Source: Planobispora rosea (GTDB lineage Bacteria > Actinomycetota > Actinomycetes > Streptosporangiales > Streptosporangiaceae). Taken from it: a stretch of 64,000 nucleotides of DNA. Below are positions 26,906 through 36,127 of the stretch, piece after piece; the stretch's first letter is position 1, and every line of letters begins with the position of its first letter. The stretch covers positions 366,470 to 430,469 of the forward strand of contig NZ_BMQP01000001.1 of assembly GCF_014648175.1 (NCBI RefSeq). The letters run 5' to 3'. The notes below the pieces were generated by a model. That model did not search any database, was not told where the DNA came from, and worked only from the letters and a program-made list of their open reading frames with translations. Both the position numbers and the translations under genes were made by a program.

Positions 26906-28477
26906 ATGGCTGGGGGGATGGACGTGCCGGAACTCGTCGTAGGGCCGATGCTGCGCTACGTCGACGAGGTGAACGCCTCGATCTGGGTGGAGACCAGCGA
27001 GCCGTGCGAGGTGACGGTCGAGGCGGGCCGGGCGCTGGCGAGCGCGCGGACCTTCACCGTTCACGGTCACCACTACGCGATCGTGGACGTGACCGACGGA
27101 GGAGCGTACGAGGTCCGCCTGGACGGGGAGACCGTCTGGCCGCTGCCGGACCACCCGCCCAGCCGCATCCGGCTGCTCGGCCCGGACGGTCCCCAGAAGG
27201 TGATGTTCGGCTCCTGCCGGACCAGCGTGCCGCACGACGTGATCCACACCATCTCGCATGGGGTGGACGTCCTGCGCTCGTACGGCTGCCGCATGATGGA
27301 GACCCCCGAGGAGCAGTGGCCCGACATGCTGCTCCTCCTCGGCGACCAGGTCTACGCCGACGAGCCCTCCGCCGAGATGCTGGAGTTCATCAGGAACCGC
27401 AGGGACGACGAGCCGAAGGCCGAGATCGCCGACTTCGAGGAGTACGCCGAGCTGTACCGGGTGGCCTGGACCGACCCGGAGATCCGCTGGCTGCTCTCCA
27501 CCGTGCCCACCGCGATGATCTTCGACGACCACGACCTGCGCGACGACTGGAACACCTCCGCGGACTGGCGGGAGAAGATGGCCGCGATCGAGTGGTGGCC
27601 ACGCCGGGTGGTCGCCGGCCTCGGGGCCTACTGGATCTACCAGCACCTGGGCAACCTGTCGCCCGCCGAGCGCGACGCCGACGGCCTGCTGGGCAAGTTG
27701 TGCGCCGCCGAGGGCGACGGGGCCGAGATCCTCGACACCTTCTCCGCGCACGCTGACGCGGTCCCCTCCGAAAGCCGCTGGAGCTACGCCCGCGACCTCG
27801 GCTCCACCCGCCTGATCATGATCGACTCGCGGTGCGCCCGGCAGCTCATCCCCGGTGACCGGCGCATGCTGGACCCGGTGGAGTGGGAGTGGCTGACCGA
27901 GCAGCTGTCCAGGGAAGGCGTCGAGCGCATCCTGCTCGGCACCTCGGTGCCGTTCCTGCTCCCCTCCGGCATCCACCACGTGCAGACCTGGAACGAGGCG
28001 CTGGCCCAGGGCGCCTGGGGCCGCCGGGTCGGCCGCTGGTCGGAGTGGCTGCGCCAGACCTTCGACCTGGAGCACTGGTCGGCCTTCCGCCGCTCCTTCG
28101 AGGACCTGGCCCGGCTACTGATCCGGACGGGGAAGCCGGTGATCATCCTCTCCGGCGACATCCACTACTCGTACGCGGCCAAGGCCAGGAAGCACCCGAT
28201 CCACCAGCTGGTCTGCTCGCCCATCCGCAACCCGCTGAGCCGTACCCTCCGGCTGGCCAACATCGTCGCCCAGTTCGGCATCGCCACCCTGATCGGAGGC
28301 TGGCTGGCCCGGCTGGCCCGCATCCCCCGCCCCCCGATCAAGTGGCGGATCACCGAGGGGCCGTGGTTCTCCAACGCGATCGCCACGCTGTCCCTGGGTG
28401 AGCGGCTCTCGGTCCGCTGGGAGACCGCCAGCACCACCGAGGTCATGGAGGTCGCCGACGTGGAGATCCCCGCCTGA
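26906..28477 (+). CDS. PhoD-like metallophosphatase
   Basis: 523 residues. An N-terminal beta-sandwich (about 1-95, DUF7800-type: VGPMLRYVDEVNASIWVETS) leads to a PhoD-like phosphatase domain starting VMFGSCRTSVPH, with LLLLGDQVYADEP, IFDDHDLRDDWN, LLGTSVPFLLPSG and PVIILSGDIHYSYAAKA, which give the Asp, Tyr, His and Asn-type Ca/Fe ligands. It has no Tat signal, so it is cytoplasmic and unlike classical secreted PhoD. It may cleave phosphodiesters or polyphosphate-type substrates. Alternative ATG at 26918. The substrate is unknown. Confidence 0.85.
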   Translation: MAGGMDVPELVVGPMLRYVDEVNASIWVETSEPCEVTVEAGRALASARTFTVHGHHYAIVDVTDGGAYEVRLDGETVWPLPDHPPSRIRLLGPDGPQKVMFGSCRTSVPHDVIHTISHGVDVLRSYGCRMMETPEEQWPDMLLLLGDQVYADEPSAEMLEFIRNRRDDEPKAEIADFEEYAELYRVAWTDPEIRWLLSTVPTAMIFDDHDLRDDWNTSADWREKMAAIEWWPRRVVAGLGAYWIYQHLGNLSPAERDADGLLGKLCAAEGDGAEILDTFSAHADAVPSESRWSYARDLGSTRLIMIDSRCARQLIPGDRRMLDPVEWEWLTEQLSREGVERILLGTSVPFLLPSGIHHVQTWNEALAQGAWGRRVGRWSEWLRQTFDLEHWSAFRRSFEDLARLLIRTGKPVIILSGDIHYSYAAKARKHPIHQLVCSPIRNPLSRTLRLANIVAQFGIATLIGGWLARLARIPRPPIKWRITEGPWFSNAIATLSLGERLSVRWETASTTEVMEVADVEIPA

Positions 28478-28480
28478 GGA

Positions 28481-28674
28481 GTTGCTCTCATCAGTGGCTG
28501 GAGGACCGCCCGTTCGACAACCACGATCTCGTCGAGCTGGCCAGAGCCCAGGGGGCCGTGCCGGGCGCGGGCGACCTGCCGATGATCGCGGTGTCGAGGG
28601 CCGGGGTGACCACGGGCGGTCCGGTCGCCGCCTACGGACCGGCGGACCTCATCCGCGCACGGGAGGCACCCTGA
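28481..28674 (+). pseudogene. C-terminal gene remnant after the phosphatase
   Basis: A frame ending at TGA 28672-28674 reads WLEDRPFDNHDLVELARAQG, then AVPGAGDLPMIAVSRAGVTT and GGPVAAYGPADLIRAREAP. Nearly every third base is G or C, so it looks like coding sequence. No start codon lies at its beginning and it is out of frame with the phosphatase, so it is best seen as the 3' end of a lost gene. I do not recognise the family. Confidence 0.4.
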
Positions 28675-28675
28675 C

Positions 28676-28710
28676 CCCGGTGCGGCCCGCACGGTACGGC
28701 CCGCACCGGG
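28676..28710. terminator. Terminator downstream of rocD
   Basis: CCCGGTGCGG (28676-28685) pairs with CCGCACCGGG (28701-28710), perfect 10-bp stem, seven bases beyond the rocD stop. Confidence 0.7.
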
Positions 28711-28716
28711 AAGGGG

Positions 28717-29928
28717 TCAGCCGCCGAGCTCCCTGACGGCGTCGGCCAGCTGGTCGACGGCCCAGAGAAGGTCCTCCTCCGACACGACGATCGGCGGGGC
28801 GAGGCGGATCGTGGAGCCGTGGGTGTCCTTGGCCAGGACGCCGCGGCGCAGCAGGGCCTCGGAGATGTCGCGGCCCGTGCCCAGGGACGGGTCGATGTCC
28901 ACGCCCGCCCACAGGCCGCGCCCGCGCACCGCCACCACGCCCCGGCCGACCATGCCGCGCAGCCGCTCGTGCAGGACGCCGCCGAGCTCCCTGGCCCGCG
29001 CCTGGTACTCCCCGGTGTTGAGGATGTCGATGACCGCGCACGCCACCGCGCAGGCGAGCGGATTGCCGCCGAAGGTGGAGCCGTGCTGGCCCGGCTTGAT
29101 CACGCCGAGCACGCTCTCGTCGGCGGCGATGGCCGAGACCGGGACCACGCCGCCGCCCAGGGCCTTGCCCAGCACGTAGACGTCGGGCACGACGCCCTCG
29201 TGGTCGCAGGCGAAGGTGTCGCCGGTGCGGCCGAGGCCGGACTGGATCTCGTCGGCGATCATCAGGATGTCGTTCTCGGTGCACAGTTCGCGGACCTGGC
29301 GCAGATAGCCGTCCGGCGGCACCAGCACCCCCGCCTCTCCCTGGATCGGCTCCACCAGCACCGCGACCGTGTCGGCGTCCACGGCCTCGCGGATCGCCTC
29401 GACCGATCCGTACTTCACGATCCTGAAGCCCGGCGTGTAGGGGCCGTAGCCGTCGTGGGCGTCGGGGTCGGTGGAGAAGCTCACGATCGTCGTGGTGCGG
29501 CCGTGGAAGTTGTCCTCCATGACGACGATGTTCGCCCGGTCGGGGGTGACGCCCTTGACCTCGTAGCCCCACTTGCGGGCGACCTTGATCGCGGTCTCCA
29601 CGGCCTCGGCGCCGGTGTTCATCGGCAGGATCATGTCCTTGCCGGTCAGGTCGCCCAGGCCGGCGGCGAAGGCGGCGAACTGGTCGTGGAAGAAGGCGCG
29701 GCTGGTCAGGGTGAGCCTGCCGAGCTGCTCCCGCGCCGCCTCGATGATCTTCGTGTTGCCGTGGCCGAAGTTGAGCGAGGAGTAGCCCGACAGGCAGTCC
29801 AGATATCGCCTGCCCTCGACGTCGGTGACCCAGGCTCCCCGCCCCTCGTGGATCACGATGGGAAGCGGATGGTAGTTGTGCGCGCTGCGGCGCTCGCTGA
29901 GCTCGATGAGCTCGGCCGTGGTGGTCAT
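28717..29928 (-). CDS. rocD: Ornithine aminotransferase
   Basis: 403 residues, class III PLP aminotransferase that converts ornithine plus 2-oxoglutarate to glutamate semialdehyde and glutamate. Visible: SAHNYHPLPIVIHEGRGAWV, YLDCLSGYSSLNFGHGNTKI, MNTGAEAVETAIKVARKWGY, DNFHGRTTTIVSFSTDPD, VEPIQGEAGVLVP, IADEIQSGLGRTG, VLGKALGGGVVPVSAI with the PLP Lys, and HGSTFGGNPLACAVACAVID. These are the RocD signatures. It is 55 bases downstream of ddaH on the same strand, with an Lrp regulator upstream: a route from arginine derivatives to glutamate. Confidence 0.94.
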   Translation of the reverse strand: MTTTAELIELSERRSAHNYHPLPIVIHEGRGAWVTDVEGRRYLDCLSGYSSLNFGHGNTKIIEAAREQLGRLTLTSRAFFHDQFAAFAAGLGDLTGKDMILPMNTGAEAVETAIKVARKWGYEVKGVTPDRANIVVMEDNFHGRTTTIVSFSTDPDAHDGYGPYTPGFRIVKYGSVEAIREAVDADTVAVLVEPIQGEAGVLVPPDGYLRQVRELCTENDILMIADEIQSGLGRTGDTFACDHEGVVPDVYVLGKALGGGVVPVSAIAADESVLGVIKPGQHGSTFGGNPLACAVACAVIDILNTGEYQARARELGGVLHERLRGMVGRGVVAVRGRGLWAGVDIDPSLGTGRDISEALLRRGVLAKDTHGSTIRLAPPIVVSEEDLLWAVDQLADAVRELGG

Positions 29929-29983
29929 TCTGGCATCACCGTTCCTCTGGTTCCGTGCTCTCCCACCTGGGCTTATTCCCGGA

Positions 29984-30799
29984 TCATCGGCGGACCGCCA
30001 CCTGGGCCTCCCGGATTTCCAGCGTGCAGCACTTCGGGCCGCCGCCTGCCTTGCGCAGCTCGGACAGCTCGACCGGGATCACCTCGAAGCCGCGGCGCTT
30101 GAGCTCCAGCTGCAGGCCGGCGGCCTCGGCGCTGATCACCACGTGGGTGCCGTCGCTGACCGCGTTGAGGCCCAGCACCACCGCGTCCTCCTCCTCGGCG
30201 ATGACGGCGTCGGGGAACAGGTGGCGCAGCACCTCCCGGCTGCCCGCGGAGAAAGCGCCGGGGTAGTAGGCCACGTTCCGGCCGTCCAGCGGGAACAGGG
30301 CGGTGTCCAGGTGGTAGAAGCGCGGGTCCACCAGGCGCAGCGTCACCACCGGCAGGCCGAGGAACTCCTGGGCCTCGCCGTGCGCGCCGACCTCGGTGCG
30401 GAAGCCGGTCCCGGCCAGCACGAGGTGGTCGAGGGTGAGGAAGTCGCCCTCACCCTCGTTGGTGAAGAGCGGCTCGTGCACCCGGTCGTAACCGTTGTCG
30501 GCGAACCACTTCAGGTACGCCGGGCCCTCGGCCGCCCGCTCGGGGTGCGCGAACCGGGCGCCGTACACCCGGCCGCCGACCACCAGCGCGCCGTTGGCCG
30601 CGAAGACCATGTCCGGCAGGCCCGGAAGCGGATCGATCAGGCTGACCCGGTGGCCGAGCCCCTCGTAGGCGCTCCTGAGCTCCTCCCACTGCCGGATCGC
30701 CACCTCGCGGTCGGCTCCCGCCTCGGGGTCCATCCACGGGTTGATGGCGTACTCCACGGCGAAGTGGTCGGGCCGGCACATGAGGTAGTGCCTCGTCAT
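29984..30799 (-). CDS. ddaH: Dimethylarginine dimethylaminohydrolase family protein
   Basis: 271 residues of the guanidine-modifying (GME) superfamily: YLMCRPDHFAVEYAINPWMD, DMVFAANGALVVGG, FTNEGEGDFL, FYHLDTALFPLDG with the catalytic His, and GGPKCCTLEI with the nucleophile Cys. Members hydrolyse dimethylarginine, or in some bacteria arginine itself, to citrulline or ornithine plus amine or ammonia. The partner rocD suggests that ornithine is an end product. ATG at 30799 with GGGGG at seven bases; the longer frame has no signal. The precise substrate is inferred, not proven. Confidence 0.85.
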   Translation of the reverse strand: MTRHYLMCRPDHFAVEYAINPWMDPEAGADREVAIRQWEELRSAYEGLGHRVSLIDPLPGLPDMVFAANGALVVGGRVYGARFAHPERAAEGPAYLKWFADNGYDRVHEPLFTNEGEGDFLTLDHLVLAGTGFRTEVGAHGEAQEFLGLPVVTLRLVDPRFYHLDTALFPLDGRNVAYYPGAFSAGSREVLRHLFPDAVIAEEEDAVVLGLNAVSDGTHVVISAEAAGLQLELKRRGFEVIPVELSELRKAGGGPKCCTLEIREAQVAVRR

Positions 30800-30908
30800 C
30801 GATGACCCCCGCACAGGTTGTCGTGGTGAGAACGGCAACAGCCTAGGAAGGGGCCACACGCGGGCCAATAGCCTGATCTTGCGCGTCGGCGCAGGTCTCT
30901 TGCGTGTC

Positions 30909-31397
30909 TCAGGCGGGGGACGGCGATTCGTTGCGCGGGGTGATCAGCGGGGCGTCGATGAGCCGGGAGAGCACGATGGAGCTCTTGGTCCGCACCACGA
31001 ACGGCTCCGCCGCGATGCGCTCGATCACCCGCTCCACGTGGCGCACGTCCGTCGCCCTGATGTGCAGCAGCGCGTCCGCCTCACCGGTGATCGTGCACGC
31101 CGCGACCACCTCCGGGTGCCGGGCCACGGCCACCCCGATGTCCGCCGGAGAGGTCTTGCCCGCGCAGAACAGCTCCACGTACGCCTCGGTGGTCCAGCCG
31201 AGCGCGGACGGCTCCACCCGCGCGGTGAACCCGGTGATCGCGCCGATCTCCCGGAGCCGGTCCACCCGGCGCTTGACCGCCGACGCCGACAGGCCCACCC
31301 GCTGCCCGATCTCCGCGTAGGTGGCACGGGCGTCCTCGACGAGCGCCCCGATGATGTCACGGTCCAGCCGGTCCAGTTCCACGCTGCTTTGTAACAC
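30909..31397 (-). CDS. Lrp/AsnC family regulator
   Basis: 162 residues from GTG 31397. The HTH reads LDRLDRDIIGALVEDARATY, then AEIGQRVGLSASAVKRRVDR and LREIGAITGFTARVEPSALG; then the RAM domain: AYVELFCAGKTSPADIGVAV, EVVAACTITGEADALLHIRA. It is the first gene of a same-strand run with ddaH and rocD (109-base gap to ddaH), and probably senses arginine or ornithine to control them. A shorter start at GTG 31382 (VELDRLDR) is equally possible, as neither has an SD; leaderless transcription is likely. Confidence 0.9.
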   Translation of the reverse strand: MLQSSVELDRLDRDIIGALVEDARATYAEIGQRVGLSASAVKRRVDRLREIGAITGFTARVEPSALGWTTEAYVELFCAGKTSPADIGVAVARHPEVVAACTITGEADALLHIRATDVRHVERVIERIAAEPFVVRTKSSIVLSRLIDAPLITPRNESPSPA

Positions 31398-31441
31398 AAC
31401 CAGGGACGCGGCAGCCCGGACATGACAGAGGGAGGACGACG

Positions 31442-31493
31442 GCCGGACGGCGGGATGAACGGCGGCTGCCGGACGGCGGGGTGAACGGCGGAG
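31442..31493 (+). repeat. 26-bp tandem repeat pair
   Basis: GCCGGACGGCGGGATGAACG starts units at 31442 and 31468, two copies with small differences, running into the terminator stem at 31490. Confidence 0.8.
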
Positions 31494-31520
31494 GGCCGCG
31501 GCGTGACGCCGCGGCCCTCC
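31490..31520 (-). terminator. Strong terminator after the DUF5941-like gene
   Basis: GGAGGGCCGCGGCGT (31490-31504) and ACGCCGCGGCCCTCC (31506-31520), a perfect 15-bp stem with a single-base loop, 20 bases beyond the stop at 31541. Confidence 0.8.
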
Positions 31521-31540
31521 ACGCTGTGCCGTACGGCGGG

Positions 31541-32266
31541 TCAGGCGGGCTCGGCCTCGCCGGTCGTCTGCTCCAGCACCTCTTCGGGGGATGCCTCGAG
31601 GTCGGCCTCGGCGGAGGCCTTGGCCGTCGCCGACTCCTTGTCCAGGCGGACCCAGCTCGTCACGCTCTCGACGGCGAACATCACGCCGAGGTAGAGCGTG
31701 AGCGCGGCCAGCACCCACGTCAGCGCGTTCCCGCCCAGTACGGCGCCCGCGCCGATCAGCAGCAGCCGGAGCTCCCAGCCCAGGCCGGCCCGGAAGACCC
31801 AGCTGGGCGGCCAGATGCCCTGCCGGGTCCGGTAGACCGTGTCGTAGGTGTGGTAGCCGATCACGTAGATCAGCACGAACGCCAGCCACTTGGGCGCGCC
31901 GGCGGCCAGCGTCACCAGGATGATGACGAGGAACTCGGTCCCCCGGATCAGCGGCGGCATCAGCCAGTCGAGCTTGCCCAGGTGGTCGCGGGGCGCGGTG
32001 GGCAGCACCAGCGCGACCATGATCAGGGCCGGGACGAGCAGGATCGGGCCGTCCTCCAGGAGCCCGGCGACCGCCATCGCGATGATCGCGAGCAGGGCGG
32101 CCAGGGCGGACGGCACCGGGGGCAGGCCCCGGCCCATCCGGTCGCGGAGCAGGGTGACCAGCGGGCCGTCGTCGCGGTAGGCGAGCAGGCGCGCGGTCTG
32201 CACGCGCAGCCGCTCCTCGTAGGGGTCCGGGGCGGGCGTGGCCTGCGGCTGAGGCTGGGTGATCAT
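31541..32266 (-). CDS. Membrane protein, DUF5941-like, partner of a CDP-alcohol transferase
   Basis: 241 residues. A soluble N-terminus (1-50) is followed by about five membrane helices: ALAALLAIIAMAVAGLLEDG, ILLVPALIMVALVLP, GTEFLVIILVTLAAGAPKWL, and two more near 165-205. The C-terminus is acidic (KASAEADLEASPEEVLEQTT). YVIGYHTYDTVYRTRQG is a conserved loop. In other actinobacteria this domain is fused to a CDP-alcohol phosphatidyltransferase (named DUF5941, as I recall). Here the ATGA overlap with that gene shows they work together. No catalytic residues are recognised. Confidence 0.7.
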   Translation of the reverse strand: MITQPQPQATPAPDPYEERLRVQTARLLAYRDDGPLVTLLRDRMGRGLPPVPSALAALLAIIAMAVAGLLEDGPILLVPALIMVALVLPTAPRDHLGKLDWLMPPLIRGTEFLVIILVTLAAGAPKWLAFVLIYVIGYHTYDTVYRTRQGIWPPSWVFRAGLGWELRLLLIGAGAVLGGNALTWVLAALTLYLGVMFAVESVTSWVRLDKESATAKASAEADLEASPEEVLEQTTGEAEPA

Positions 32267-33843
32267 GCGAGCGACCTCATCAGACGTCCGGTGAGCGAGT
32301 AGGCGGCGCCGATCCCACCCCAGATGATCAGCGTCAGGAAGGTGACCCGGGCGTCGAAGAAGGCGCCGGCGATGGCGATGACGGCGAAGCGCTCACCGAT
32401 CGGGAACACGATCATCTTGCGGGCCCAGTGCATGGCGCGGTACTTGCCCGCCTTGCTCCACATCTTCAGCAGGCTGCGGATGGTGCCGCCGTTACGGGCG
32501 ACCTTGCGCTCCTCCAGCGCCGCGCGGAGCGGGGTGTCGGGGCTGATCGAGATCGGGATGGAGGGCAGCGGCGACGGGGGCTTGCGGCGGTTGGCGGCGC
32601 CGAAGGAGAAGTCCAGCAGGTGCCGGATGGACTGCACACCGAGCGCGATCAGCGCCAGCGTCCACACGTCGCCGACGCCCGAGACGGCCGCGCCGACCGC
32701 CAGCCCGGCGAAGACCACGTACTCCTTGAAGCGGTCGAAGGTGGCGTCCAGCCACGCGCCGAGCACGCCGAACTTGCGGGCGTAGCGCGCGAGCTGGCCG
32801 TCCACGCAGTCGAACACGAACGCGAAGTAGATCAGGATGCCGCCGGCGACCATCCCGGCGCGCGCGCCGGTGGCGAAGCACGCCGCCGACGCCACGCCGA
32901 GCGCGATCGAGATCAGGGTGACCTGGTTGGGGGTGAGCCCGCGCCGGGCCGCCCAGCGGGCGATGAAGCGCGAGTAGGTGCTGACGAAGTAGGTGGTGAA
33001 GAAGCCGTCGGCGCCCTTGACCGCGTTGTTCAGCCGGGCCCGGTCCTCGTTGAAGGCGGCCATGTCGGTCACGAACTGGTCGGCCTCGGCCTGCGAGGTC
33101 ACCCGGCGGTAGAACAGGTCGCGGCGGCCGCGGATGCCGACGGAGACGCCCCGCCGTACCAGGCCCAGGACCAGGAGCTGGAGCAGGTCGTCCTCGGGGC
33201 CGAACAGGTGGGCCATGTCGGCCAGCTCGCGGGCGGCCTCGGCGAGCGTGGGCGCGTGCCTGACGTGCAGGTGCAGCGGGCCGAGCAGCACCGCGTTGGG
33301 CCGGGTCACCGCGTGGTAGGCGGAGCCGACCGAGATCACCCGGGACTTGGCGGCGCGCGCCCGGACCGGGAGGCCCTCGAAGAACCGGTCGCTGATCTCC
33401 GGCTCGGCCTCGTCGATGGGGACGTTCGGGACGATGAAGTCGCCGTTCTCGTCCTCTTCGCGGGGCTCCTTGGCGATCAGCGCGAGCGCGCCTCGCTTGG
33501 ACTTGGTGATCTGGTAGATCAGCTCGTCGTGGACCAGCGAGTTGGCCGGGAGGATGAGCAGGTTCTCCGTGGCGCGCTCGGCCGCGTCGGCCACGGCGCG
33601 CAGGTCGCCGGCCAGATCGGAGGTCTCCACGAGCGTGCCGGGGAACCCGCGGTAGGCGATGGCGTCGTCCTTGCGGGCGATCGTCACCGGCGCGGAGTCG
33701 AGCGAGGCGAGCTGGCCGTGGAGCTTGCCGATCACCGTGGGGCAGCCGGGAAGCGCGGGCAGGGTCAGTGCGGCGGACGGCACTGATGGGCCGGAGGCGG
33801 CATCGGGGCCGGGCGATGAGCCCAGCAGGACCACGCGGGGCAT
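32263..33843 (-). CDS. CDP-alcohol phosphatidyltransferase family protein
   Basis: 526 residues. The N-terminal half (about 1-250) is soluble and resembles a degenerate nucleotidyltransferase (MPRVVLLGSSPGP, then NLLILPANSLVHDELIY). The C-terminal half is the CDP-alcohol transferase core: VFDCVDGQLARYARKFGVLG then AWLDATFDRFKEY, the complete D-x2-D-G-x2-A-R-x8-G-x3-D-x3-D motif, with membrane helices around it. Such enzymes transfer a phosphatidyl or phosphosugar group from CDP-linked donors to an alcohol, here possibly inositol or a polyol phosphate. ATG at 33843 with AAAGGG. Forms an operon with the membrane protein downstream. Confidence 0.82.
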   Translation of the reverse strand: MPRVVLLGSSPGPDAASGPSVPSAALTLPALPGCPTVIGKLHGQLASLDSAPVTIARKDDAIAYRGFPGTLVETSDLAGDLRAVADAAERATENLLILPANSLVHDELIYQITKSKRGALALIAKEPREEDENGDFIVPNVPIDEAEPEISDRFFEGLPVRARAAKSRVISVGSAYHAVTRPNAVLLGPLHLHVRHAPTLAEAARELADMAHLFGPEDDLLQLLVLGLVRRGVSVGIRGRRDLFYRRVTSQAEADQFVTDMAAFNEDRARLNNAVKGADGFFTTYFVSTYSRFIARWAARRGLTPNQVTLISIALGVASAACFATGARAGMVAGGILIYFAFVFDCVDGQLARYARKFGVLGAWLDATFDRFKEYVVFAGLAVGAAVSGVGDVWTLALIALGVQSIRHLLDFSFGAANRRKPPSPLPSIPISISPDTPLRAALEERKVARNGGTIRSLLKMWSKAGKYRAMHWARKMIVFPIGERFAVIAIAGAFFDARVTFLTLIIWGGIGAAYSLTGRLMRSLA

Positions 33844-34011
33844 GGCACCCTTTCGTGCGGGGGTGGATCCGGGTTCGAACATGGCGGGGAAGTTCGCCAG
33901 AGGTCAAAGTTTAGTGAGTTCCAGGTGAACAGCACGCATCGGTGACGCGCTCCCGCCACCCGATCACGTTTCGAGGCCTTCCACGCAGGTCCTCGGACTA
34001 AACTGGGGAAA

Positions 34012-34749
34012 GTGAGTCTGTACCGTGACGAGGGCGTCGTCTTACGCACCCACAAACTGGGCGAGGCCGACCGGATCATCACGGTCCTCACTAAACGGAC
34101 GGGGAAGATCCGGGGAGTGGCCAAGGGGGTCCGGCGGACCACCTCGCGGTTCGGCGCCCGGCTGGAGCCGTTCACCCACGTCGACCTCCAGCTGCACACC
34201 GGCCGCACACTGGACGTGGTCACCCAGGTGGAGACCATCCACCCGTACGGCGAGGCGCTCGTCGCCGACTACCCGCGCTACACGGCCGGCATCGCGATGC
34301 TGGAGACCGCCGACCGGCTGATCGTGGGGGAGAAGGAGCCCGCGCTCCGGCAGTTCCTGCTGCTCGTGGGCGGCCTGCGCGCGCTGGCCGCCGCCGAGCA
34401 CGAGGCCCGGCTGGTGCTGGACGCCTACTTCCTGCGCTCGCTGGCCGTGGCCGGGTACGCCCCCGCACTCGACACGTGCGCCCGCTGCCAGGCCACCGCG
34501 GTGCGGGCGTTCGCCATCGTCGCGGGCGGGGTGGTGTGCGGGAACTGCCGTCCCGCCGGGGCCGCCGTGCCCGAGGGGGAGACGCTCACGCTGATGCTGG
34601 CCCTCCTGAAGGGCGACTGGGCCGTCGCCGACGCCTCCGAGTCCCGGCACCGCACCGAGTGCAGCGGCCTGGTCGCCGCCTATCTGCAGTGGCACCTGGA
34701 ACACGGCATACGCTCTCTCCGACACGTAGAAAGGGAGCCCGCCACGTGA
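34012..34749 (+). CDS. recO: DNA repair protein RecO
   Basis: 245 residues, normal size. The OB-fold N-terminus [28 protein letters not shown] is the RecO hallmark, followed by [21 protein letters not shown] helical middle and a CARC...CGNC zinc finger (about 155-185) complete the family layout. RecO loads RecA on SSB-coated single-stranded DNA with RecR. GTG start, GGGG close upstream. It overlaps uppS by GTGA, the conserved recO-uppS order of actinobacteria. Confidence 0.93.
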   Translation: MSLYRDEGVVLRTHKLGEADRIITVLTKRTGKIRGVAKGVRRTTSRFGARLEPFTHVDLQLHTGRTLDVVTQVETIHPYGEALVADYPRYTAGIAMLETADRLIVGEKEPALRQFLLLVGGLRALAAAEHEARLVLDAYFLRSLAVAGYAPALDTCARCQATAVRAFAIVAGGVVCGNCRPAGAAVPEGETLTLMLALLKGDWAVADASESRHRTECSGLVAAYLQWHLEHGIRSLRHVEREPAT

Positions 34750-35522
34750 ACGTCCGCCCGCCCGCCCCGCATCCCTCCGGCGCCACCCCGCCGCCCATCC
34801 CCCGTGACCTGGTGCCCCGGCACGTGGCGATCGTGATGGACGGCAACGGCCGGTGGGCCAAGCAGCGCGGCCTGCCGCGCACCGAGGGGCACAAGGCGGG
34901 CGAGGCCTCGCTCTTCGACGTGATCGAGGGCGCGATCGAGCTGGGCATCCCCTACCTGTCGGCCTACGCCTTCTCCACCGAGAACTGGAAGCGCTCGCCC
35001 GACGAGGTCCGCTTCCTGATGGGGTTCAATCGTGACGTCATCCGCCGCCGCCGCGACCAGCTGCACGCGATGGGCGTGCGGGTGCGCTGGGCCGGTCGCC
35101 CCGGGCGGCTGTGGAAGAGCGTCATCTCCGAGCTCCAGGACGCCGAGGAGATGACCAGGGACAACTCCACGATGACCCTGCAGTTCTGCGTCAACTACGG
35201 CGGCCGCGCCGAGATCGTGGACGCCGCGCTCAAACTGGCCGAGGACATCGCCGCCGGCCGGGTCAAGCCGGGGCGGGTCAAGGAGGAGACCTTCGCCCGC
35301 TACCTGGACGAGCCGCAGATCCCCGATGTGGACCTGTTCGTGCGCTCCTCCGGTGAGCAGCGCACCTCCAACTTCCTGCTGTGGCAGTCGGCCTACGCCG
35401 AGATGGTCTTCCTCAACCGGCTCTGGCCCGACTTCGACCGCCGTGATCTGTGGGAGGCGTGCGAGACCTACGCCAAGCGCGACCGGCGCTACGGCGGGGC
35501 CGTCCCCAACCAGGTCGGCTAG
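34746..35522 (+). CDS. uppS: Isoprenyl (undecaprenyl/decaprenyl) diphosphate synthase
   Basis: 258 residues, cis-prenyltransferase. [20 protein letters not shown] carries the catalytic Asp in [49 protein letters not shown], and [20 protein letters not shown] (the RxSGExRxSNFLLWQ motif) complete the active site. It makes the C50-C55 lipid carrier for cell-wall synthesis. GTG overlaps the recO stop; SD AAAGGGAG at 34730-34737. The alternative long frame starting at 34476 is a shadow. Confidence 0.95.
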   Translation: MNVRPPAPHPSGATPPPIPRDLVPRHVAIVMDGNGRWAKQRGLPRTEGHKAGEASLFDVIEGAIELGIPYLSAYAFSTENWKRSPDEVRFLMGFNRDVIRRRRDQLHAMGVRVRWAGRPGRLWKSVISELQDAEEMTRDNSTMTLQFCVNYGGRAEIVDAALKLAEDIAAGRVKPGRVKEETFARYLDEPQIPDVDLFVRSSGEQRTSNFLLWQSAYAEMVFLNRLWPDFDRRDLWEACETYAKRDRRYGGAVPNQVG

Positions 35523-35594
35523 TCCCCGCCGGGCCGGCTGATCCCCACCGGGCCGGCTGATCCCCACCGGGCCGGCTGATCCCCACCGGGCCGG
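35519..35594 (+). repeat. Four 19-bp tandem repeats after uppS
   Basis: CTGATCCCCACCGGGCCGG occurs perfectly at 35538, 35557 and 35576, preceded by one degenerate copy beginning near the uppS stop. No coding role is seen; GGGCCGGCTGATCCCC pairing may aid termination. Confidence 0.85.
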
Positions 35595-35672
35595 TCGGTC
35601 TTCCGCTGCAGGTCACAGCCTTGTGGTGGCTCTCCCCCGGTGCGAGACTGAAACTGACGAAGGGGGGACGTC

Positions 35673-36035
35673 ATGATCGAAGTGAAGAGCGTCGACAAGC
35701 CGGACGAGCGCCGGGACTTCCCGAAGGGGCACCTGGAGCTGTGCGAGCTGACGGGGCTGAGTTTCGGTGTCGCCACGTTCGAACCCGGGTGGCGCTGGTC
35801 GGAGTCGGTCAAGCCGATCGCCGGCACCGACTCGTGCGAGATCCACCACAACGGGCTCGTCGTGCGGGGCAGGCTCCACATCCGTATGAACGACGGCACG
35901 GAGACGGAGGTCGGCCCCGGGGAGGTCTTCGTCTGCCCGCCGGGGCACGACGCCTGGGTCGTCGGTGACGAGCAGGTCGTGGTCTACGACTTCGCGGGCG
36001 GCGCTTCGGAGTACGCCAAGGCGTCGTCGGCGTAG
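35673..36035 (+). CDS. Cupin-domain protein
   Basis: 120 residues, a single cupin barrel. GTDSCEIHHNGLVVRGRLHI contains the usual first-motif His pair region, and VGPGEVFVCPPGHDAWVVGD contains the second motif. The G-x5-H-x-H-type metal site is incomplete (one of the His is Cys/Glu), so metal binding is uncertain. ATG 35673 with AGGGGGGA just before. Monocistronic between uppS and the CGNR gene; small cupins of this type are often regulators or isomerase-like, unknown here. Confidence 0.75.
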   Translation: MIEVKSVDKPDERRDFPKGHLELCELTGLSFGVATFEPGWRWSESVKPIAGTDSCEIHHNGLVVRGRLHIRMNDGTETEVGPGEVFVCPPGHDAWVVGDEQVVVYDFAGGASEYAKASSA

Positions 36036-36127
36036 GGGGGACCCCGGGGCCAGGACGGGACGCCCGGGATCAGTGCAGGGTGCCCGGGGCCGGGACAGGA
36101 CGCCCCGGGCGGTCCGGCTCAGGCGGC

